Source of the DNA: Chara braunii
Lineage: Eukaryota > Streptophyta > Charophyceae > Charales > Characeae
Assembly (NCBI GenBank): GCA_003427395.1
Contig: BFEA01000109.1
Span: forward strand, 2,196,811 to 2,230,168
Length of the DNA stretch: 33,358 nt
Direction of reading: 5' to 3'
Below the pieces are notes generated by a model. It did not search any database, was not told the DNA's origin, and saw only the letters and a list, made by a program, of their open reading frames with translations. A program made the translations under genes and the position numbers. How positions within the stretch are numbered: position 1 is the stretch's first letter; the number at the start of each line of letters is the position of its first letter. This document shows, one piece after another, positions 25,984-33,358 of the stretch.

Positions 25984-27099
25984 TCCTAGACCATCCCAAA
26001 TCCCTCCATCATCCCAAAAGTGACTTGTCATCTTGCAAGGAGTGGTGGAACGAGCGGACAAGTGATGGAAGCTGGCGTCAGAAGCGAGTGACTCCGGAGA
26101 TAGCAGGAAGTTACCAGGCTGGGTTGGAGTGGAGCAGCCGACTGATTGAAGAGTTTGGTCTTGGGAAGCGATGGCGGAATGGAATGCGGAAGCTTCTTCT
26201 TGGGTTGAATGAGTGGCTTGAGAGGAACGATGTTGGAAGGAGTTGTATGACATGCAAAGATTTGAATGTGCTATCCTTTCTTAGTAGTCAGTGGTTGGTT
26301 GAGATAGAAAGTAGATGCCGTACGACAGACAACGCGGGAGAGTCAATGGTTTCGCCATCGACGGTAGATGCTGTTATCAATTGCTTGAGCGGAAGTTTTC
26401 GACCTTTTTAGGTCGAGAAGAAGAAGACAATCCATGCTAAAGTACCCGTGTGAAGGTTTTCAAGAAGTCGTACAGAGAATATGCCTTGAGTCGAGGTGTG
26501 ACTGAGGAATCTGCATGACCTTTAGAGTGGAAGAAACTAATTATGGTGGTAAGGTATATTCGAAATAAAATGAAGACTCTAAAAAAGATGCGAGAAGCAG
26601 AGGCTTATTGAGATGCTGCGATGTTCTTGTATTTGTGGGAAAGTTGGCAGCGATGCGGCGAAGGATTGCGGTTGCAATATAGGGAGATAGATATAGTGAA
26701 TCAGAAAGTTCGACCGGGATACACGAAAACAAATAGACATGGAGGGCGATTTCTAATTCGTTTGAGGGAACCTAGTGCCGAAGAGGAAATGTTCTTAGGA
26801 ATTCTTCCAGAATTGATTTTGGCGTACGAAAACGTGGGTGTAGATGTGCGGAGGGGGTACTTATTTAGGAGCGGGAGAGGCAGTAATGCGCTTGGAGGGG
26901 GAACTTTCAATAAGCGGACAGAGAAGTGGTTTGGTGAAGCAGGAGTGTATGAAGGTGAGAGTGGACATAGTTTCCGAATTGGAGGTTTACGGGCGGGAAT
27001 AGAGGAAGGTTGGAGTTTAGGAGAGATGATGAGGCAGGGTACGTGAAATAATGTGAGGACGTTCATGCGTTATGGTTATGGAATGCGGCGTGGGTGAAA
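25962..27099 (+). pseudogene. Tyrosine recombinase of the DIRS-group element, broken
   Basis: It would catalyse integration of a circular DNA intermediate. The N-terminal frame (25962-26411, SSCKEWWNERTSDGSWRQKR and onward) ends at TAG. A frameshift follows, and the catalytic part lies in another frame (about 26411-27099). Visible signatures: an Arg in FLYLWESWQRCGEGLRL (about 26624-26674), the box HSFRIGG (His-x-x-Arg, about 26968-26988), and a Tyr in RTFMRYGYG (about 27058-27084), the likely nucleophile. In-frame TGA stops at 26609-26611 (before DAAMFLYLW) and about 27044 (between GEMMRQGT and NNVRTFM, where a Trp is usual) break it. It is convergent with the RT frame. Confidence 0.8.
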
Positions 27100-27178
27100 G
27101 CGTGGGGTGGAGGAAAATGTTGATGATGGTGGTGAAGCGACAACCGAGGTGATTGGAGCAATTGCTGATATGGAGGTG

Positions 27179-29220
27179 CTACGAGGTGAAGAGGATGGCG
27201 GAGAGTCCTAAGGTAGCGGGATTGGTGCATGAGTGGTGAACTCTGGGGCTGGGGATGCATGAGTATTCTGATTTTGGAATGATAAATTTATGAGAAATGT
27301 TAAGTGAAAGGATGCGGGGTAGCCAGTTTGCTTTATTTGATGTTGGAAAAATGAGTAAGTAAGAGCTCGGGGAAAGGATTGCGCGAGATAAGGCGTGGTG
27401 AAGTAGAGAAGTGGGCGGGAAAAACCATCTATATGGTTGGGACGGTAACATGTTTCAATCGAGAGAAAGTGCATCAACAGCAAAAGACTTTGTGGTCCAA
27501 GATCTGAAGATGAAGATTGAAGAAGTATGGTGATAATCTGAAGCGAAGAGGTCTATGGTTGGGGCGCCTAAGGTTGAAAAAATATCATGCCTAATGTGAT
27601 TGGTGATGCCCCAGTCAGTGTTATCCTCTGTTTTGGACAAATGATCTGCGGCAGTATTGAGAGATCTCGGAATCCAGATAGTTGCAAGGAGTGTGTCATG
27701 GCGGAGGAGGATTGAAGCGATGCGGCGAAGTCAAGAATTAAAGACAGGGTCGTTCGAGCGGAGGTTGTTAAGGAGGGCGACAACGTATTGACTATCTGAT
27801 AGAAGTCTGATGGAAGTTGAGTGAAGCAGATGAGGGTGGTTGGATTTGAGAAAAATGAAGGTTTCATGCATAGCGTAAAATTCTCTCTGGGTTGAGGAAG
27901 TTTGAACGAGTTCAAGAGGTAAGCATTGGTTTAGTGCAAGTGGCGAAGAAAGGAGTGGGGAAATGACAGCTCCGATTTGAGATGCGGAATCATTTGTGAA
28001 GATTGTGCAAGTTGATTGTAGAATGGTCCAAAGACGACCCGGGAGATGAGGAAGGTGGTGAAACCACCAACATAGATCCGAGATGAGGTCATTCAAGATT
28101 TGAGCTGGTGAAACCCAGTTGGAGGGTGAAATAGAATCATAGAGGGAAGAAATAAAGAGAGGGGCTGAAAGAAAAACTCTTGTAAGTGAGATTAATTTTC
28201 CTGCGAGTTTTGCTAATGTCCTGCTTGAGGGGGATGATTGCGTGGTTGAGTTAATTAGTTTGAGCAACTTTTCGGCTTTGTCCTGAGGAACCCTTACCCT
28301 TTTGTGGTGGGAATCGATCATGAAACCTATAAATGTGATTTTCTGAGTAGGAAGAAATGTGCATTTGTGCAAACTCAAGAAAAATTATAGGTTATGAAGA
28401 AGTGCAACATAGTTGAATGTCTACCAGATTAGGAGGGGAAGATCAGGATTGGTAAGGGCTGAGTCATCAATATAGGAAGTGACAAAAACACGGCGAAGTC
28501 GAACTTCAACCATAATTTTTTGCATGACTGTCGTAAAAATACAACAAGCAGCAGAGGTGCCAAAGCAAAGAGTTGTAAACTGGTAATGAGCATTGTTCCA
28601 TTTGAAAGCAAGGTAGGGTCTGTGCAGTGGATGTATGGGAATGTGATAATAACCATTTTTTATATCGAAGCAAGAGAGAAAATCTTGATTGTTAGAACTA
28701 GAAAGAGGGGCGATAAGATCATCAATGGTTTCGTAGTGGAACTTAGGAAAGGAGATGAATAAGTTGACGAATCTGACATCTAGTATGAACCTAGTTTTAG
28801 AGGAACTTTTAGTGGCCAAGACAAGGTTAAGTACTATTGGTAAAGGGGGAGGTTCAATTCCTCCTGATGAAAGAATCTCAGATACAGTGGAGGAAATAAA
28901 TTCGGAGTGATGAGGTAGGAGGAAATGATTAGGAATGATGGTAGGAGGGGGCTTTACGTATTGAAGGACTTTTTTGAACTGGGTTGAATAATAAACATTT
29001 TTTAACATTCGGCGAACTTCAATAATTTTATTTACGGGGATGTGTTTGGTTCAACAAAGTGAAGCTGTACACCATGGCGAATCCATTGAAGGACAGAATG
29101 AGAGTAACTTCGGGAGGAGGATGAAAGTAGAGCTGACCAATTAGAGTAGGAATGAGAAGTGGAGGCGGCAAAGAAGTCTTCCGAGCTGCGAAGCCCAAGA
29201 AGAAGGTTCTTTGAGGGCAA
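27179..29220 (-). pseudogene. DIRS-group reverse transcriptase / RNase H / C-terminal domain, broken
   Basis: The N-terminus (29220-29032, ending VLQWIRHGVQLHFVEPNTSP) is shifted relative to the main frame. RT (29008-28421): motif A FDIKNGYYHIPI, motif B FGTSAACCIFT and motif C YIDD, then PTQKITFIGFMID in the thumb. RNase H (about 28060-27650): TNDSASQIGAV, STQREFYAM, LSDSQYVVALL and NTAADHLSK. A C-terminal domain follows (APTIDLFASDYHH, then FRSWTTKSFAVDALSLD and a WFFPP motif). A domain of this kind is seen after RNase H in DIRS elements. In-frame stops: TAG 28423-28421, TAA 28387-28385, TGA 27733-27731 and TGA 27457-27455. The last two fall where Trp is expected. Confidence 0.88.
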
Positions 29221-29230
29221 AAAGGGTCAG

Positions 29231-30682
29231 TTAAAGATTGGAAGTAGAAGGTGGAGAGTCAAGATTTGAAAGAATGTCCGGAGTAGAAGGAATAGGAGAG
29301 GTGGAAAAATTAGTATGTCTTGCGGGTGGGCTCCAATGCAGATGACGTAGTGCTGTCGGAATGCTTGAAGTCGGTGTTGTAGTGAAGACTCTTTGCAATG
29401 CGGTTGACGTCATAACCCCTGTCCAAGGTATCTTCATACTATCTTTTCGAAGATAATTTCTTGTAATCTTCAGTCTTGGTGTGGTCTTCTTTCTTGCGGT
29501 AGCCGGCTGAGTCATCATCGTGCTTGTAAGATTTGCAAAAGAGAAGAGAAGATAATGATAAGCCCTCAAACGCAAATGGCGTGGACCTATTAGCGGTCCG
29601 AGGCGAGAAAATAAGAAGTGGGCGACAACCCTAAACTTACATTGAGGCATCCCTTTTTGCGATGCTCAGACAGTAGTTGTATTCCGATTTGATAATGGGC
29701 TTGACTTATTTCATGCCTTCTCTGAAGGCCTTGTTGATAGTTGCCTTGACGTCCTTGGGAATTATGTGGTCGACGCAATCCTTTGCCACAAAATTGAGTC
29801 TTGAGGAAAAGTCATTTGACATTGCTTTACCAAAACTTCAAGGCCAATGGTGATAATTGAGGTTGACTGTGAAGAAACGGATAACTGCTTCTACTTAATA
29901 GTGCCATGCAGGTGCAAAGAAGAGTCTGAACCAGGCCTGAAGCTCCTCGAAAGATGGCATGGACTTGTCTTCGATGCGGGATTTTATAGCGTGAAGTTCT
30001 GAAGTTAATTTGTGATAGAGCTCGCTTGAAGCCTGACTTTCTTCTTCCTTCTTTGCTAGTTGTTTCATGAAAGCTTCTGTTGTGGCCTTTGCTTCTTGCT
30101 GTTGTTGAAGGAACTGGGCTTTTAATTGCTCGAACTGCTCCATAGAAATTGTTTGAGAGGATGAGGGTGGAGGGGTAGAGAGGGGTTGTGGTACAGGGTT
30201 GAGTGAAGAGGGGTTGGATGCGGAAGTATGGGGAACTGTGGGAAGATGGTGCGAGGTTGAAGGGGAGGATTGGGACTAGAGGGGTTGAGGTGGTGGATTG
30301 AATGTGGGAGGTTGCGAAATCAAGGAGAGCAAAAGTGGAGAGAAATCAAGGAGAGCAAAAGTGGAGGGGGGTTAGGTAAGCTAGGAGTTTGGAAAGGTGG
30401 GGGATGGCGGGGAGGGGGAGGTGGTGTGACAGAGAGGGTGGGTGCTTTAATTTTCATGGCAAGAGAGTTGACCTTGTACTGGTGGGAGAAGTTCAGGGGT
30501 TGAACAATAACTTGAAAAAGAAGCTGATGGTTTTTAGCAATCCCGGGATTGAGACAGTGTAAGACTTTAACAGGGACGTAGACAGGAGGGAAGACTGGTA
30601 GGACAACGAGTACTTCAGCACCGACGAGTGATTGGGGCCCGGTTGCATTTAGGTAGGCGAGGAGTAGAGGGTCCATTTGCAC
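29231..30682 (-). pseudogene. Gag-like region of the DIRS-group element, fragmented
   Basis: Four short frames upstream of RT. 30682-30320 starts MQMDPLLLAYLNATGPQSL and becomes proline-rich. 30143-29895 is a coiled-coil-like segment (MEQFEQLKAQFLQQQQEAKA and onward, rich in Gln, Glu and Lys). 29778-29590 and 29650-29231 are basic and Ser/Thr/Pro-rich. The position before RT, the coiled coil and the basic tail fit a Gag or ORF1 nucleoprotein. No zinc knuckle is seen. The links between frames are inferred. Confidence 0.5.
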
Positions 30683-30802
30683 ATAAAACTAGGAAGTGAT
30701 TAAAAAAGGTACCCCCCTTTTTTTTTTTTTTTTTTTTTTTAATAATTTTTGTAAAACTGCAAAGGAGAAAGTGAAGAGTGGCTATTGTTCTGGGGATAAT
30801 GG

Positions 30803-30803
30803 N
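30803..30803. other. Ambiguous base (N), likely an assembly join
   Basis: A single N, seven bases before the start of a segment that is duplicated at 31372-31607 between adapter sequences. Confidence 0.85.
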
Positions 30804-30809
30804 GGGGCT

Positions 30810-31045
30810 GAGTAGTAGAGAAGTTTAATATTATTAATAGTTTTTTTTTTTTTTTTTTTGCGTTAAGTTGAACTGTTTTGCCTGAGTTTTTTTTTTTTTT
30901 TTTTTTTTTTAAATGTGTTGATTGGGCTTGAATCCAGTCTTGTTTCAAGGGATGAATGCAAAGGTGTTCAGAGGGACACAAAGGGAATAAGGCAAGTAGG
31001 CAAAATCTATACTATTGAGCTAGTAATCAGCTTCTCGTATTGATG
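30810..31045. repeat. 236-bp segment duplicated at 31372-31607
   Basis: Identical to 31372-31607 in length and sequence except for one base (GAACTGTTTTG against GAACTGTTCTG), including two T-tracts of 19 and 24. It is probably the genuine copy, since it has no adapter on either side. Confidence 0.9.
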
Positions 31046-31333
31046 AGCGTGGTGATGGTAATTGAGATGGGGAAAGAGTTATTAACGAAGTGATGCATTT
31101 AAGTAAGGCAAAGATGAGTTTCAGTGAAACTGACTGATGTAGCATTCAAACACAGAGTGCAGATAGCAGATCCAGATGTATTAGTCGTTGGTGTGAGAAG
31201 AGCATACAGGAGGTTTCCCCTGATTGTACACATCATCCTTTCAAACATTTTGATGCCCTTCCCTGACAGGTCTTAAAAAAATGTTTGTTTGTTTTTTTTT
31301 TTCCTCCGTTATCGGAAGAGTGGAGATATATGT

Positions 31334-31371
31334 CTGTCTCTTATACACATCTAGATGTGTATAAGAGACAG
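31334..31371. other. Nextera mate-pair junction adapter (artefact)
   Basis: A perfect 38-bp palindrome made of CTGTCTCTTATACACATCT followed by AGATGTGTATAAGAGACAG. This is the Tn5 mosaic end in both orientations, which is the circularization junction of Nextera mate-pair libraries. It is not genomic. Its translation contains VSYTHLDVYKRQ, a well-known contaminant peptide. Confidence 0.98.
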
Positions 31372-31607
31372 GAGTAGTAGAGAAGTTTAATATTATTAAT
31401 AGTTTTTTTTTTTTTTTTTTTGCGTTAAGTTGAACTGTTCTGCCTGAGTTTTTTTTTTTTTTTTTTTTTTTTAAATGTGTTGATTGGGCTTGAATCCAGT
31501 CTTGTTTCAAGGGATGAATGCAAAGGTGTTCAGAGGGACACAAAGGGAATAAGGCAAGTAGGCAAAATCTATACTATTGAGCTAGTAATCAGCTTCTCGT
31601 ATTGATG
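31372..31607. other. 236-bp artefactual duplicate between two adapters
   Basis: A near-exact copy of 30810-31045, bounded on both sides by Nextera junction adapters. It most likely comes from an untrimmed mate-pair read or contig inserted during scaffolding or gap filling. Confidence 0.9.
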
Positions 31608-31645
31608 CTGTCTCTTATACACATCTAGATGTGTATAAGAGACAG
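31608..31645. other. Nextera mate-pair junction adapter (artefact), second copy
   Basis: The same 38-bp palindrome as at 31334-31371. The sequence after it (31646 on) cannot be assumed contiguous with the sequence before the first adapter. Confidence 0.98.
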
Positions 31646-32699
31646 TTATCATAGTGCGTGTGAACCCCACCCCCTTTTTATTTTTATTTTTTAATTGAGT
31701 ATCCAGAAGTTGCAGAATCCCGGGAAAGAAGAGTGCAACGAGTAGAAAAGGAATTGCTATGCAGGTAAAAAGAAAAATGAAAATAATTAGTGAGATGGCG
31801 CGAAGGGGAAAGTTATTAGCAAGGAGGGGGTTAAGGGTGTAGAAGGTGATGAAATTGTAGAGTAAGCAGAACGGGGCTAAAAAAATGTTTGAGAAAACAG
31901 CAGCAAAGAAGGATTCGTCCGTATTGACCGACATTTCTGCAGAGAAGGTAAGGAAGTTATCAGAACCATAGCTGCCCCCCCTTTTTTTTCTTTTTTTTTT
32001 TTAAAGGAAAGGGGATTACCTTTTTTTTTTTTTTTTAACAAAACTGCAATCAACAGCGTCCCTTTTTTTTTTTTTTTTTTTGGAAGAAGAAAAATAGACA
32101 GGGAAATTGATTTTTGCAATAGAGATGTTGGGGTGAACGTGGTTAAATCAACTTTATGTACCGGGAGAGGGCGGGGAGCAGTGTGTTGGGCTGTGGGTAG
32201 AGAGGGAGAAGAGGACAAAAAAACGAGGGGCTGTGATAAACTTGTTTCGTTGGAGTTTCATTTTGTCATCAGGAGGCAATATAAATAATAAATATTTATG
32301 TATATATGTAAAATATATAAGTATGTATATTGCACAACAGAAAAAGAGCATGCGATCAACGCATTGCATTTACATTCTGTGAGGACCTTCATATTGCACG
32401 AGTTGCATTATCAGTCAAAATGTGGGAGGTCAGTGACTGCAAGTGACTAATCGTGTCGTGGTTGTTTAGTTCCGCCTGATTTTTTTTTTTTTTTTTTTTT
32501 TTTTTGACTAGATGTCAGAAGGTAGGGGCGATGAGGGCAAACATGACTGTATTGTTAACTTGCCATGTGTCGGAATGAATACAGAAGGAGAAATGAGGTG
32601 CTCTGTAGAGCACCACTGAAAGTGTTGACAGAAAGAGAGCCATGCAATCTAGGAGGTAACCTTTCTTATGTGGCAAGTCTCCTTCCCTTATATATATAG

Positions 32700-32730
<31 letters not shown>

Positions 32731-33319
32731 TAAAATATATATAATATATATATATATATATGCGCAGAGCTGCAAATATTGCAGATCTATCCAAATGCCA
32801 GAATACCGATCCAAGCAGGGGAAGCTGCGTTCGTATGTTGCCACAAAGCAAGGTAGGAGAAATGCAACGAAAATGAAGTAGCGGGATGGGAGGGATATCG
32901 TTTTGCTTGTTTTTTTTTTTTTTTTTTTTTTGTAACACAAGTTAAGCGACAGATTGAGAACCTTTGTAAAAAGAGTCTCATCGTGAGAATAGGGTGATTG
33001 TTTGGGTAACAACCTATGCTTCGTTCTAGATGTGCGGGCATGTTTGACTTCATGTATCAAAAAACCTTAGTAATCATTTATGAGAGCAAATTCGGATGTC
33101 AATCCATACTAGATTATGCTAGTCATCGATTTCTGGCGACCAGAAAATGGTCGACATACAGGGCTTAGAAAAGAGGAAGGAAAGAGAGGTATAAACTTGA
33201 GTCGTTGAAAAGTTCCTAAACAATTACTTATTGTTTTTCTTTTGATAGATGACATACATGAAAGGCAAAACTTCGACAAGAATGAATAGATGAGTTTATT
33301 CTTTTCCCCTCCACCCCTC

Positions 33320-33322
<3 letters not shown>
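31646..33322. other. No gene recognized
   Basis: AT-rich and T-tract-rich DNA. Short minus-strand frames are hydrophobic or homopolymer-derived and match no family I know. It may be the outer part of the DIRS-group element or unrelated flank. Confidence 0.5.
32690..32761. repeat. (TA)n microsatellite
   Basis: Alternating TA with short ATAC and AAAT interruptions over about 70 bp. Confidence 0.95.

Positions 33323-33358
<36 letters not shown>

Larger units (their letters stand above)
25263..30682 (-). mobile_element. DIRS-group tyrosine-recombinase retrotransposon, decayed
   Basis: The minus strand carries a Gag-like region (30682 to about 29231), then RT, RNase H and a C-terminal domain (29220-27179). 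A tyrosine recombinase is on the plus strand (about 25962-27099) and ends 80 bp from the end of the RT frame. No LTR, DDE integrase or aspartic protease is seen, which excludes Ty1/Ty3 types. The RT-RNase H module plus a tyrosine recombinase defines the DIRS group. An opposite-strand recombinase is, as I recall, a feature of Volvox kangaroo. Many stops and shifts make the copy inactive. The left limit is set by the 96-bp direct repeat. The right limit is uncertain, in the artefact-rich region after 30.7 kb. Confidence 0.85.
30719..33358. repeat. Cluster of long T-tracts
   Basis: At least ten runs of about 14-36 T on the plus strand: near 30719, 30841, 30887, 31403, 31449, 31982, 32023, 32061, 32481, 32909 and 33323-33358. 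There is no comparable A-run on the same strand. Two of them belong to the artefactual duplicate at 31372-31607. Between them I find no gene. Confidence 0.85.

Noticed and set aside
26609-27733. UGA read as tryptophan (variant genetic code)
   Set aside because: TAG and TAA stops and frameshifts also interrupt the same element, one TGA is better explained as CGA decay, and MDH uses TGA as its stop.
31334-31645. Palindromic mobile element with 38-bp ends or a Tn5-type insertion
   Set aside because: The ends are exactly the Nextera mosaic-end junction. It is a library artefact, not a genomic transposon.

Overview
Eukaryotic nuclear DNA from a draft assembly. The only recognizable host gene is a seven-exon cytosolic NAD-malate dehydrogenase (MDH) of the green-plant type on the minus strand. 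The rest is mobile elements, short inverted-repeat elements, retrocopies and simple repeats. The plant-type MDH, a plant-style L1 LINE and a DIRS-group retrotransposon together suggest the green lineage outside the flowering plants (a streptophyte alga or an early-diverging land plant). The species cannot be named from this sequence.

Layout. 1-4750: non-coding, with tandem repeats, two families of short inverted-repeat (MITE-like) elements, a small A-tailed insertion with a perfect 16-bp target-site duplication (TSD), and a long hairpin. 4751-11507: a nearly full-length but decayed L1-clade LINE on the plus strand (ORF1 with a zinc knuckle, a small middle ORF, and ORF2 with AP-type endonuclease, reverse transcriptase and a zf-RVT-like C-terminus). 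11898: a gap base (N). 11899-12814: an apparently exact 916-bp second copy of the MDH promoter/exon 1/intron 1 start. 14134-23150: MDH, whose seven exons splice to an intact 333-residue protein. Its introns carry microsatellites, MITE-like elements, tandem repeats and a U6 snRNA pseudogene. 23237-25262: upstream flank, with a truncated U6 retrocopy bounded by a perfect 13-bp TSD and several A-rich mini-insertions between direct repeats. 25263-30682: a decayed DIRS-group retrotransposon. Its RT/RNase H/C-terminal module lies on the minus strand, and a tyrosine recombinase is encoded tail-to-tail on the plus strand, as I recall for Volvox kangaroo. 30683-33358: long T tracts, a second N, a 236-bp duplication, and two copies of the Nextera mate-pair junction adapter, which are library artefacts.

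How the parts relate. The LINE is the kind of element that could supply, in trans, the machinery for the A-tailed, TSD-flanked retrocopies scattered through the window. The DIRS-group element uses a different, recombinase-based integration route. Both autonomous elements are broken by stops and frameshifts. Assembly problems (two Ns, adapters, suspiciously exact duplicates) affect 11.9-12.8 kb and 30.8-31.65 kb. I found no clearly undescribed system. The best leads are the DIRS-group element with the inverted recombinase, the U6 and A-tail mini-retrocopies, and the question of a tandem MDH copy.
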